NCBI GenBank assembly: GCA_902787575.1
Contig: CADAGX010000027.1
Coordinates: forward strand, 1-33,584
From: an uncultured Bacteroidales bacterium
GTDB taxonomy: Bacteria > Bacteroidota > Bacteroidia > Bacteroidales > Bacteroidaceae
Length of the DNA stretch: 33,584 nucleotides
Reading direction: 5' to 3'
Shown here: one piece after another, positions 8,188-16,290 of the stretch
How the letters are laid out: the number at the start of each line of letters is the position of its first letter
Position numbering within the stretch: the stretch's first letter is position 1
Made by a program: the position numbers and the translations under genes
The notes under the pieces: generated by a model
What the model was told of the DNA's origin: nothing
The model's input: the letters and a program-made list of their open reading frames with translations, nothing else
The model's database searches: none

Positions 8188-9816
8188 ATGAAATACAGGA
8201 GCTTTCTTTTCTTCCTGAGCCTGCTGCCGCTGGTGGTGGCGGCGCAGAATCTGACAGGACGCATCACGTGTGACGGGCGAGGCGTACGCGGTGTGCCGGT
8301 GAGCGATGGCGACGCCGTAACGGTGACGGACAGCGAAGGTCGTTATGCCTTGCAGTCCGAAAAGCGCAACGGATATGTTTTCTACACCCTGCCGCGAGGC
8401 TATGAGCCCGAGATGGCTGATGGTTTTAATCCGCAGTTTTGGGCTCGCTTGCAGAGCGCCGACCTGCAGGTGACCGAGGAACACAACTTCCAGCTCGTGA
8501 AGCGCAAGAACGACAACTATCGGATGATTATTGGTGCAGATACGCATCTGGCCCAGCGCATTGGGGACCTGAAGCAATTCCGCGAGGGATTTATCCCCTG
8601 TCTCGACAAAGAGCGACAGGCCGCCAATGGGCAGCCGGTTTACTCCATGTTGCTGGGCGACCTCACATGGGACAAATTCTGGACTCGCAACAATTATAAC
8701 CTGCACGACTTCCTGCAGACTTGCCGCGAAATGAACTACAGCGTGCCTCTCTTCCCTGTGATAGGCAACCACGATAACGACCCATCTGTGCCTGCCAGCA
8801 GCGAGACGGATTTTCTGGCCTCCGGTCCGTGGCGCGATATCATTTGCCCCAACTATTATTCGTTCAATCTTGGTCGCGTGCACTACGTGGTGCTCGACGA
8901 TATTGTGTATAAGAACGAGGATACGGGCGATAAATATGCGGCTGGTGTGGTCGGCAGCCGCAACTATGACGGCAAGATTACCGAAGAGCAGTTCCGATGG
9001 CTGGAGAAAGACCTCTCGTATGTGAGCCGTTCTACGCCCATCATGGTGGCGCTTCACATCCCCGTAACGCGATTGGACGCCGATTTCAGCACGATCACAG
9101 ATAAATTGGCCGGCGGTTCCACGCTGCGTCTCTTCGATGCGCTCAAGGAGTATAAGAATGTGCACGTCGTAAGCGGACATACGCACTACAACTATCACAC
9201 GCATCCTGCCGAATACCCCAACGTGATGGAGCACAACATCGCTGCCGTCTGCGCTACATGGTGGGGCACGGGTTACGTGTCAGGTCGCCACCTTTGTACG
9301 GACGGAACGCCCGGCGGATATTCGCTTTGGAGCGTGAAGGGCAAGAAACTGCGCTGGGAGTATCACTCGATGGAACCCAACGGAGAGCTGCAGATGCGTG
9401 TCTTCGACATGAATGCCGTGCGCGACCTCTATCGCAACGACGAGAGGGCGAAGGATTTACTTGCCAAGTATCCGAATCGCCAGGACTACGGACAGATTGC
9501 CGACAACCTTATTCTGGTGAACTGCTTCGCGTACGACGACGATTGGAAGGTGGAAATTCTCGAGGAGGGACGGCCGCTCGACGTGAAGAGGGTGTGGAAC
9601 GAAGACCCCTTGCACACGTTGGCTTACGACCTGCCACTGCTGAAAACCAATGGTAAAGTGGGCGGCGGCTCGCAAACCAGACGCAACACGCACAGCTTCG
9701 AAGCACAGGCCTCGTCGGCCACGTCCACAGTGACGGTGCGCGTCACCGACTCTTTCGGTCGGATACACGAGAAAACGCTGCGCCGACCTGCCACATTCAG
9801 TCTGAGCGAGTGGTGA
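8188..9816 (+). CDS. Secreted calcineurin-like phosphoesterase, copy 3, lacking the C-terminal tail
   Basis: A 542-aa third paralogue, more diverged. It has a signal peptide (residues 1-18, LVVAAQN), an N-terminal beta domain (DGDAVTVTDSEGRYAL), the complete metal site (GADTHL, LLGDLTW, IGNHD, ALHIPV, SGHTH) and a C-terminal beta domain ending RVTDSFGR...TFSLSEW. It stops where copies 1 and 2 continue into the YDLxGRxV...GRKVL tail. The stop is not a visible frameshift: I see no tail remnant before the terminator. The loop after HIPV is different again (TRLDADFSTITDKLAGG). It lies 25 bases after copy 2 and is last in the operon. If the tail is a sorting signal, this copy would stay in the periplasm while the other two reach the surface. 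Confidence 0.9.
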   Translation: MKYRSFLFFLSLLPLVVAAQNLTGRITCDGRGVRGVPVSDGDAVTVTDSEGRYALQSEKRNGYVFYTLPRGYEPEMADGFNPQFWARLQSADLQVTEEHNFQLVKRKNDNYRMIIGADTHLAQRIGDLKQFREGFIPCLDKERQAANGQPVYSMLLGDLTWDKFWTRNNYNLHDFLQTCREMNYSVPLFPVIGNHDNDPSVPASSETDFLASGPWRDIICPNYYSFNLGRVHYVVLDDIVYKNEDTGDKYAAGVVGSRNYDGKITEEQFRWLEKDLSYVSRSTPIMVALHIPVTRLDADFSTITDKLAGGSTLRLFDALKEYKNVHVVSGHTHYNYHTHPAEYPNVMEHNIAAVCATWWGTGYVSGRHLCTDGTPGGYSLWSVKGKKLRWEYHSMEPNGELQMRVFDMNAVRDLYRNDERAKDLLAKYPNRQDYGQIADNLILVNCFAYDDDWKVEILEEGRPLDVKRVWNEDPLHTLAYDLPLLKTNGKVGGGSQTRRNTHSFEAQASSATSTVTVRVTDSFGRIHEKTLRRPATFSLSEW

Positions 9817-9871
9817 CGCATGTGTTGCAAGCTAACGGCTTGCGCACGGGAACATAAGTTTTACCTTTTTT

Positions 9872-9929
9872 CGATGCACTTCTGCGTGGGCCAGACGCCT
9901 CTCAGGCAGAAGTGCATCGCCTTTTTATT
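9872..9929 (+). terminator. Intrinsic terminator of the phosphoesterase operon
   Basis: A perfect 14-bp inverted repeat (9872-9885 with 9906-9919) encloses a 20-base loop and is followed by CCTTTTTATTT. In the minus direction the stem is followed by A residues, so it should terminate plus-strand transcripts only. It overlaps the last codons of the convergent AraC gene by a few bases. Confidence 0.85.
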
Positions 9930-10317
9930 TCGCCTCCTTCAGATTCCTGCGATACTGCTGCGGAGTGCATTCGAGCATCCGCAGGAAAGCGTGCGTCAGG
10001 TGTGCGTTATCCGCAAATCCGCAGGTCTTTCCCACCTCGTCGAGTGTCATAGACGGCGATTCCTGCATGAGGTAGATGGCATGCGACAGGCGCTGGAACA
10101 ACATATATTGGTACATACTGATGCCTGTCATGCGTTTGAACTTGCGACGTGTCCATAAGGGCTTCAGACCAATCTGCTGCGAAATGTCGCAGATGTGCAC
10201 GTGTCCTTTTCGCATTTGCAGCTGAATGGCTCGGTTGACACTCTCGATAAATCTCCTGTCGTTCTTCTCGAGATGTAAGCCGGCTACCTGATTTTCGATT
10301 TCTGTGTATGCGCTCAT
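9925..10317 (-). CDS. Small AraC-family regulator consisting essentially of the DNA-binding domain
   Basis: A 130-aa protein with an AraC/XylS-type double helix-turn-helix from about residue 25 to 126. The first HTH is around DISQQIGLKPLWTRRKFKRMTG. The second contains LDEVGKTCGFADNAHLTHAFLRMLECTPQQYRRN, the characteristic AraC signature region. There are only about 20 residues before the HTH, so no ligand-binding or membrane domain is present. It is divergent from the next AraC gene and convergent with the phosphoesterase operon. The target is unknown. A DNA-binding-domain-only protein could be a constitutive binder or could interact with another regulator. Confidence 0.85.
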   Translation of the reverse strand: MSAYTEIENQVAGLHLEKNDRRFIESVNRAIQLQMRKGHVHICDISQQIGLKPLWTRRKFKRMTGISMYQYMLFQRLSHAIYLMQESPSMTLDEVGKTCGFADNAHLTHAFLRMLECTPQQYRRNLKEAK

Positions 10318-10334
10318 AGTAGTTGAATTTGACG

Positions 10335-10342
10335 CAAAAATA
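10335..10342 (-). promoter_or_regulatory. -7 box for the small AraC gene
   Basis: On the minus strand TATTTTTG (10342-10335) matches TAnnTTTG and lies 17 bases before the ATG at 10317. No convincing -33 element is seen in the AT-rich sequence upstream, which may fit a promoter that needs an activator. Confidence 0.55.
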
Positions 10343-10480
10343 ATTGTTTGTCATTTTTGACGTGATTCGTTTTCGCAAATTTGATTTTCAAATTCGCAAA
10401 AGCGGCGTCATTGCATCAAATTGCACTTTACAATTCTTGAAAAAAACATTGCAAAGTGTCGCTGTGGAACATATTATTTG

Positions 10481-10488
10481 TATCTTTG
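10481..10488 (+). promoter_or_regulatory. -7 box for the membrane AraC gene, very close to its start codon
   Basis: TATCTTTG ends only 4 bases before the ATG at 10493. If this is the active promoter, transcription starts at or next to the start codon. No TTTG is found 19-22 bases upstream. Confidence 0.5.
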
Positions 10489-10492
10489 CACC

Positions 10493-11656
10493 ATGGAAGT
10501 GATGTTTTTCTCCTGCATGCCTTTCTTTGTGTGCCTTTTCTGGTGCATGATGTTGGCTTTCGACGTGAAGTTTGTAGGTTGCAGCCGTCAGCGGCTTCAC
10601 CTTTTGGCTTTCATGTTTGTGGCCAGTATGCTTTATTTTGGGCATTTGTCGTTTTTCAATCATCTTTCTGGCGTCTTGCCGCTGGCAGATACGCTCTATG
10701 TGGGTGCTAATCTGTCGGTCTATCCGCTTTATCTCTTCTTTGTCCGCTCGCTTACGCAGCGTCGCAGCGAGACGCACCGCCGCTGGAATCTGCTTTTCGT
10801 GCCCGCCCTGTTGGCTATGGTGGGTGCCGGCGTTATTTACCTGCTGATGTCGCCTGACGATGAGCGGCGCTTCTTAGATACCTACCTTTACGGTCGCAGC
10901 CATGTGGGCCTAACGTCGCTGTGCATGGCGCAGGCTGTCTTGCACGACGTGTGTAAGGCCGCTTTCGGCTTGATGCTGATTCCCATCGGCGTCATGGGCT
11001 GGCGACTTTTTGCGCAGTACGAACAGACGTTGCAGAATGTGTATGCCGACGTAGAGGGCAAATCGCTGGTGCTGCTGCGTCAGATGGTGTTCTTCTTCTT
11101 TGCCACATCGGTGGTCTCATTCCTGGCAAACGTGGTGGGACGTCAGACTTTTACAGTGTCTCCCCACCTGCTGGCCGTGCCATCTGTCGTCTTCTCGCTT
11201 CTCCTGTTCATGGTGGGCTATGTAAGCCGTCGCCAGCGCTTTTCCATCGATGACATCTCGCCCGACGAAGTGCCGGCCACAGAGACGGTGAGCGACCCGT
11301 CGCAAGTGTCGCAGCTGACGGCTCGCATCGCAAACATGATGAAGGTGGAGCAGCTCTATCGCAAGCCCGATCTTCACATGTCGGACCTCGTGCAGCGGCT
11401 GGGGTCGAACAGAAACTACGTTTATCAGGCCATCAAGAGCGGCATGAATATGTCGTTCAACGAGTATGTAAATCGTTTGCGCGTGGAGTATGCCATGCAC
11501 GTGCTTGTGCACAATCCCGACTGCCTGTTGCTGGAAGTGGGCGAGCGTGCCGGATTTGCCAGTACCACCTCGTTTTATCGCAACTTCAAGCTCTATTCCG
11601 GCATGACGCCCAAGGAGTATCAGCAGCAGTTGCACGGCGAGACGACGGACGATTGA
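10493..11656 (+). CDS. Membrane-bound AraC-family regulator (seven predicted helices plus HTH)
   Basis: The 387-aa protein (from the ATG at 10493) has about seven hydrophobic segments in its first ~250 residues, among them MPFFVCLFWCMMLAF, LLAFMFVASMLYF, LLFVPALLAMVGAGVIYLLM, MVFFFFATSVVSFLA and VVFSLLLFMVGYV. A C-terminal AraC double HTH follows (MSDLVQRLGSNRNYVYQAIK and LLEVGERAGFASTTSFYRNFKLYSGMTPKEYQQQL). It probably senses a signal in or across the inner membrane while bound to DNA. The frame is open to 10421, but the -7 box lies within that extension, so I use the later ATG. Neighbours are a divergent DNA-binding-only AraC gene and a downstream GH127 gene, its plausible target. Confidence 0.85.
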   Translation: MEVMFFSCMPFFVCLFWCMMLAFDVKFVGCSRQRLHLLAFMFVASMLYFGHLSFFNHLSGVLPLADTLYVGANLSVYPLYLFFVRSLTQRRSETHRRWNLLFVPALLAMVGAGVIYLLMSPDDERRFLDTYLYGRSHVGLTSLCMAQAVLHDVCKAAFGLMLIPIGVMGWRLFAQYEQTLQNVYADVEGKSLVLLRQMVFFFFATSVVSFLANVVGRQTFTVSPHLLAVPSVVFSLLLFMVGYVSRRQRFSIDDISPDEVPATETVSDPSQVSQLTARIANMMKVEQLYRKPDLHMSDLVQRLGSNRNYVYQAIKSGMNMSFNEYVNRLRVEYAMHVLVHNPDCLLLEVGERAGFASTTSFYRNFKLYSGMTPKEYQQQLHGETTDD

Positions 11657-11728
11657 CGTCGGTCGCAGTCCGACCACGCTCGGTTTTCGCCGTGGCGGCT
11701 GTGGTATCGGCACAAAATGCACGTCGTT

Positions 11729-11761
11729 TTTGGACATTCTCGTTTCTTTTCCCTATCTTTG
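11729..11761 (+). promoter_or_regulatory. Bacteroidetes-type promoter for the GH127 gene
   Basis: TTTG (11729-11732) and TATCTTTG (11754-11761) are separated by 21 bases. The -7 box is 28 bases before the ATG at 11790. The gene can therefore be transcribed independently of the AraC gene upstream. Confidence 0.75.
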
Positions 11762-11789
11762 CACACAGAATCCTTTAAAACTACACGCT

Positions 11790-13769
11790 ATGATACGCAT
11801 CTCCTCATTCTCGAAAATTCTTTTTGTCGCGTTCCTCTTTGTGGTTCCGCAGGCGGCACGTGCCGAGTCGCAGTTTGCCGACAAGCGGAGCGAAGGCCAG
11901 CAGAAGGCTTTCTCGCAGGTGCCTTTTACGCAAGTGAGCATCCACGACCGTTTCTGGTCGCCTCGTCTCGAAAATAACGCACTCCACACCATTCCCGTCT
12001 GCATCGACCAGATAGAAAACCAGACGGGCCGCATGCAGAACTTCGAGCGTGCGGGTGCCGGCTGCGGCAAGCACTCGGGCATCTTCTTCGACGATTCGGA
12101 CGTCTATAAGGCCATCGAGGGCGTTGCCTACAGCCTGATGACGAATCCCGACGCGCAACTCGAGCAGAAAATGGACGAGTGGATTGCCAAGATTGCCTCC
12201 GCGCAGCAGCCCGATGGCTATCTGAACACTTATTTCACGCTCGAGAAGCCGGCCGAGCGCTGGACGGATATGGACAAGCACGAGATGTATTGCGGCGGCC
12301 ACATGCTGGAGGCTGCCATCGCATACTACCAAGCCACCGGAAAGGACACGCTTTTGAACGTCAGTCGCCGCTTCATCGACCATATGATGCTTCGTTTCGG
12401 CCCTGCCGGCGAGCACTGGGTGCCCGGCCACGAGGAGATAGAGTTGGCGCTGTGTAAGCTTTACAACCTGACGGGCGAGCGACGCTATCTGGATTTCGCA
12501 CATTGGCTCCTCGAGGAGCGTGGCCACGGCTACGGCAAGATGGCGGGCCGGAAGTGGAACCCGAAGTATTATCAGGACATCGTGCCGGTGCGCGAGTTGC
12601 AACACATCACAGGCCACGCCGTGCGTGCCATGTACCTGTTCTGCGGCATGGCAGACGTGGCGTCGAACGTCGAAGGCACCGGTTACATGAAGGCGCTGAA
12701 TAGTCTCTGGTATGACGTCACGCATCGCCACATGTATGTGACGGGCGGAATAGGCGTGGCATACCGGAGCGAGGGCTTCAGCGTGCCGTACGACTTGCCC
12801 AACAAGGAGGCTTACTGCGAGACGTGCGCCAGCATCGGCATGGTGCTTTGGAACCACCGCATGAACGAGCTGTGCGGCGACGCCAAGTATGCCGACGTGC
12901 TGGAGCGTTCGCTTTACAACGGCGTGCTCTCTGGCATCAATCTGGCAGGCGACCGCTTCTTCTACGTCAATCCGCTGGAGAGCGACGGCACGCACCATCG
13001 CCAGGAATGGTACGGCTGCGCCTGCTGCCCAAGCAACGTTTGCCGATTTATACCTTCCATCGGTAACTATATCTACGGCACCAGTCGCAACGCCTTGTGG
13101 GTGAACCTCTATGTGGGCAGCGACGTGAAGTGTCGCGTCGGCCGGCAGGATGTGTGGCTCGAGCAGGAGACGCGGATGCCGTGGGAGGGCAGCGTGCGTC
13201 TGACCTTCAAGAGCGGAATGCGCGGCCAACTGCGCCTGCGTGTGCCAGCTTGGAGCGACGGTATGACGGTCTGCGTGAACGGCCGCGACGTGGAACTCGA
13301 GGTGGACGAGCACAACTACGTGGTGCTCAAGCGGCGCTGGCGGAAAGGCGACGTGGTGGAAATGAAGATGCAGCAGTCGGTATTCATCATCGCGGCCGAC
13401 CCGCACGTAAAGAATAATGTGGGACTGCGCAGCATTCAGCGCGGACCGCTGGTTTACTGCGCCGAGGGGATTGACAACGCCGCGTACGACTCCATCAGCC
13501 TCTCGTCCGAGACAAAGTTCCTGCCCGAGGAAGATGCGATGCTGGGCGGCATAGTCAAACTTTCGTGCACTGAAAAAGAAAAAAGCTTCACGCTTATCCC
13601 ATATTATGCGTGGGACAACCGTGAAGCCACACCCATGCGTGTCTGGTTTCCGTGGACCGGCGGCGAACTCAAGCCTAAGAGCGACGGATGGAGCACGCTG
13701 AAAGTGGAAATTATGAAGAAGTCGCGCTGGATCGACGTTACGCCTAAATCTCAGCAGCCTTCACTGTAA
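11790..13769 (+). CDS. Exported GH127-family glycoside hydrolase (beta-L-arabinofuranosidase-like)
   Basis: A 659-aa protein with a signal peptide (about residues 1-26, FVVPQAARAE). The (alpha/alpha)6-barrel family is recognised from HDRFWSPRLENN, GHMLEAAIAYY and the zinc-cysteine site. E344 and C346 (YCETC), and C412 and C413 (CACCPSN), match the zinc ligands of Bifidobacterium HypBA1 (E338, C340, C417, C418). E328 lies 16 residues before E344, the same spacing as HypBA1 E322, the proposed acid/base. The catalytic set is therefore complete. Family members release terminal beta-L-arabinofuranose; related DUF1680 proteins have other or unknown specificity, so the substrate is inferred. The start at 11790 follows the promoter and gives the signal peptide. 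The 3' end overlaps the convergent TonB receptor gene by 26 bases. Confidence 0.88.
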   Translation: MIRISSFSKILFVAFLFVVPQAARAESQFADKRSEGQQKAFSQVPFTQVSIHDRFWSPRLENNALHTIPVCIDQIENQTGRMQNFERAGAGCGKHSGIFFDDSDVYKAIEGVAYSLMTNPDAQLEQKMDEWIAKIASAQQPDGYLNTYFTLEKPAERWTDMDKHEMYCGGHMLEAAIAYYQATGKDTLLNVSRRFIDHMMLRFGPAGEHWVPGHEEIELALCKLYNLTGERRYLDFAHWLLEERGHGYGKMAGRKWNPKYYQDIVPVRELQHITGHAVRAMYLFCGMADVASNVEGTGYMKALNSLWYDVTHRHMYVTGGIGVAYRSEGFSVPYDLPNKEAYCETCASIGMVLWNHRMNELCGDAKYADVLERSLYNGVLSGINLAGDRFFYVNPLESDGTHHRQEWYGCACCPSNVCRFIPSIGNYIYGTSRNALWVNLYVGSDVKCRVGRQDVWLEQETRMPWEGSVRLTFKSGMRGQLRLRVPAWSDGMTVCVNGRDVELEVDEHNYVVLKRRWRKGDVVEMKMQQSVFIIAADPHVKNNVGLRSIQRGPLVYCAEGIDNAAYDSISLSSETKFLPEEDAMLGGIVKLSCTEKEKSFTLIPYYAWDNREATPMRVWFPWTGGELKPKSDGWSTLKVEIMKKSRWIDVTPKSQQPSL

Positions 13770-15837
13770 ACGGAATGATGAGCTTGAACGTGACGTTGCG
13801 GCCCATGTCGTAGACGCCCTGACGTCCGGTGGCAACATTTACATCGCCATATTTGAGTCGGCTCAAGTGGCTCTGGTAAGCTTTGTCGAGCAGATTGTCA
13901 GCTACGACGTACAGTTCTGCCACCTTGCGGCCGCGAAGCCGCAGGTCGGTGCCTGCCGAAACGTTCAGTAACATGTATGCCGGCGTAGATGTCTCCGTGT
14001 CGTCGGCTTTGTAATAGTGATGCTGCGCAAAATACTGCTTCAGGCCTGCAGCGATGTACGTGTTGTTTAGCGTGCGTCCGTCGTGTGTCAGTTCGTATTT
14101 TAGCTCCGACGTCCAGCGTGGCGCAGGTGTGAAGGGTAGGTATCGCGTCAGGGCAGGCTGATGCAACTGGCGTGCGCTGACAAACGAGAAGGTGTTGCTG
14201 AAGTGCAGGCTGTGGATGGGATGAATATCCACGCCCAACTCTGCGCCCATCAGGCGAGCGTCGCCCTGCGTGTAGCGGTAAGTGCGCATTCCCTGTCGTA
14301 TTTCGTTGAGTCTCTCGGCAAAGATGTATCCGTCGATGCGGTTCACGAAGAGCGCCGCCTGTGCCGACACGTAGCGCGACATGAAGTCGACGCCCAGGTC
14401 GCCTTGCACGCTGTGCTCCGGCTTCAGTGCCGCGTTGCCCAGCTCGTATCGGAGCGTGCCTTCGTGCACTCCGTCGCTGCCCAACTCGCTCATGTTTGGC
14501 GCGCGGTAGCCGCGGGCGGCATTCAGACGCACGTTCCAATGCTTGTTGACATTCCACACAGCACCGAGGCTGCCCGAGAGGCTACCGAAGTTGCGGCTGT
14601 GGAAATCGAGATGACGGTGGTCGTAGCGCACGCCGCCGTTCAGCGTCCAGTTTCTGAGCGAGCGCGTGGCCGTGGCGTACGTGCCGATGTCGAAAAGCTT
14701 GTATGCCGGTATGAGCGTTTCCTCTCCCAGATTCTCGGATTGCTGTCGCATTCCGTTTGCTCCGGCTGCCAACTTCCAGCCGCTCATCTCGGGCGACAGA
14801 TAGCGCACGTCGTAGGTTATCGTCTGCAAGCGGAAGTCCAGTTCGCACTCGTCTGCTTCTTCGTATTCCTGCCTGCGGTTTTGCTGGTAACCGACTACCG
14901 CTTTGAGCCAGCCATGTGGCAGATTCACAGAGTTGTCCCACACAGCCTTGTAGTGTCGCACCTGCTGGAAGGGCGTAGCCTTGTGGTAAGTTTTTTCTGC
15001 CACATCGCCGCGTAGCAGCTCACCTGTCACGGAGTCGCGCTCGCCCTCCACGATGCTCGGTGTCTGGTGGAAAATACTTCCTATCAGGTGTGAGTGACCC
15101 CACGACTTGTTCAGCCCCAGTCGCAGGTGCCCGTTGCGTTCGCGAAACTGCGAACCGGGCACGTAGCCGTCGTAGCGGTTTCGGTATTGGTGCGCCCACT
15201 TTTGCGAGACGCGACCGTCCCAAACGAAACCATTCTGGTTTCCCCCGATATTTGCCGAGTATCCTGCCAGTCCGTTGTTCGTTTGGTATTCGCCACTGAC
15301 GGCTCCTCGAATCTCGCCTTCCACGGGTGCCGGCGTGCCGTGCAGAATGAGAACGCCGGCCATGGCATCCGAGCCGTACATCAGTGAGGCAGGTCCTTTC
15401 AGCACTTCTGCCGTGTGAACACTCTTGTCGTCAACCTCGAGACCGTGCTCGTCGCCCCATTGTTGTCCTTCCTGGCGCACGCCGTCGTTCATTACTACGA
15501 TGCGGTTGAAGCCCAAGCCGCGTATGATGGGTTTGGCAATGCCGCTGCCAGTGGTTATTTGGTCGAGTCCCGGCTGGCGTGCCAAGGCACCCACGAAGTT
15601 TGTGGCTGCCGCAGTGCGCAGTTCGTGGGTGGAGATGGTGGCTATCGGGGCTGTGGAATTCTTCAGTTTGGTGTCGCCTGCCACGCCGGTCACCACCACT
15701 TCGTTGAGTTCCAGGTGGCGATAGAAAACGTCCGACGTGTCGTTCTTATGGTTGTCCCCTTCGTGTTGGGGATTCTGAGCACTTGCCCACATGGCAAGGC
15801 ACGTTGCAACAGATGCAACGAGGAGTCGTTTTTTCAT
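13744..15837 (-). CDS. TonB-dependent outer-membrane receptor
   Basis: A 697-aa protein with a signal peptide (residues 1-20, CLAMWASA before QN). A plug domain follows (about 45-165; ELNEVVVTG, PGLDQITTGSGIAKPIIRGLGFNRIVVMNDGVRQEGQQWGDEHG, VLKGPASLMYGSDAMAGV), then a beta-barrel ending in alternating residues near the C-terminus (MGRNVTFKLIIPF). There is no N-terminal carboxypeptidase-like extension and no neighbouring SusD gene, so it resembles a metal/siderophore-type receptor rather than a glycan SusC. The plug resembles ZnuD-type zinc receptors, but I cannot assign the metal. It follows a Cys/His-rich small membrane protein gene with a 100-base gap, probably in one transcript. It ends inside the GH127 gene on the other strand. 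Confidence 0.92.
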   Translation of the reverse strand: MKKRLLVASVATCLAMWASAQNPQHEGDNHKNDTSDVFYRHLELNEVVVTGVAGDTKLKNSTAPIATISTHELRTAAATNFVGALARQPGLDQITTGSGIAKPIIRGLGFNRIVVMNDGVRQEGQQWGDEHGLEVDDKSVHTAEVLKGPASLMYGSDAMAGVLILHGTPAPVEGEIRGAVSGEYQTNNGLAGYSANIGGNQNGFVWDGRVSQKWAHQYRNRYDGYVPGSQFRERNGHLRLGLNKSWGHSHLIGSIFHQTPSIVEGERDSVTGELLRGDVAEKTYHKATPFQQVRHYKAVWDNSVNLPHGWLKAVVGYQQNRRQEYEEADECELDFRLQTITYDVRYLSPEMSGWKLAAGANGMRQQSENLGEETLIPAYKLFDIGTYATATRSLRNWTLNGGVRYDHRHLDFHSRNFGSLSGSLGAVWNVNKHWNVRLNAARGYRAPNMSELGSDGVHEGTLRYELGNAALKPEHSVQGDLGVDFMSRYVSAQAALFVNRIDGYIFAERLNEIRQGMRTYRYTQGDARLMGAELGVDIHPIHSLHFSNTFSFVSARQLHQPALTRYLPFTPAPRWTSELKYELTHDGRTLNNTYIAAGLKQYFAQHHYYKADDTETSTPAYMLLNVSAGTDLRLRGRKVAELYVVADNLLDKAYQSHLSRLKYGDVNVATGRQGVYDMGRNVTFKLIIPFTVKAAEI

Positions 15838-15937
15838 TATGAAGTATTGCTTTCTGTAAATACCGTATACAATTCATCGGCAGGAAATTATGTTTTCGGT
15901 TTCCTGCTCGTTGCGCCGCGAATGGCGGCTGTGGTAT

Positions 15938-16285
15938 TTAGCAAGCTGGCGGGCCGCGCAGTGACGCATGGCCGTGTAAACCATTTTCTACACGGCAGAC
16001 TTGGACGGCGCCACGGCGGTTGATGAATGAAAAGAAAGGTCGGAGTGTGAAAACCGGCGCGCAAAGATAGGGTAGACTCAGGAAGATGCAGAAGACGCAC
16101 GAGTGTGTCCCGAAGCATGCTACCGTCAGATGTCCGGGATGCGGGCGGTGGCTGACGCACTCGGCACAGTCGTCGTCCTCCACTTCGACGTATGGATGCG
16201 TGTGAAGCGAGGAGAGGAAGTATGCGGGCACAAAGGCTACCAGCAAAATCCAGACGGCCAGATTTCTTTTTGTGCTGAGTTTCAC
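15938..16285 (-). CDS. Small membrane protein with Cys/His cluster, upstream of the TonB receptor
   Basis: A 115-aa protein with one N-terminal hydrophobic segment (about residues 9-25, LAVWILLVAFVPAYFLS). A metal-ligand-rich stretch follows: H28, H30, C40-x-x-C43, H46, H49, H52, H61 and C63-x-x-C66. A second hydrophobic patch and the ending SLRGPPAC come next. The layout (short His-rich loop, CxxC, ending in RGPP) resembles small Bacteroidetes proteins of unknown function found beside metal-related TonB receptors. I infer metal binding on the periplasmic side, but no function is established. The start is GTG at 16285-16283: an in-frame TAA lies shortly upstream and no other start codon precedes the hydrophobic segment. 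Confidence 0.72.
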   Translation of the reverse strand: MKLSTKRNLAVWILLVAFVPAYFLSSLHTHPYVEVEDDDCAECVSHRPHPGHLTVACFGTHSCVFCIFLSLPYLCAPVFTLRPFFSFINRRGAVQVCRVENGLHGHASLRGPPAC

Positions 16286-16290
16286 AAATG

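Noticed and set aside
4576-9234. Long minus-strand open frames opposite the three phosphoesterase genes (483, 479 and 392 codons)
   Set aside because: They resemble each other only because the genes beneath them are paralogues. They carry no signal, motif or promoter of their own.
11805-13406. 533-codon minus-strand frame opposite the GH127 gene
   Set aside because: The plus-strand frame has a promoter, signal peptide and complete zinc-cysteine catalytic set; the antisense frame has none of these.
14161-15015. 284-codon plus-strand frame inside the TonB receptor gene
   Set aside because: It is antisense to a clear receptor with plug and barrel and has no homology signal.
15938-15997. Possible frameshift in the C-terminal part of the Cys/His small protein
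   Set aside because: The ending looks unlike the rest, but SLRGPPAC resembles the C-termini I associate with similar small Bacteroidetes proteins, so I treat the frame as intact.
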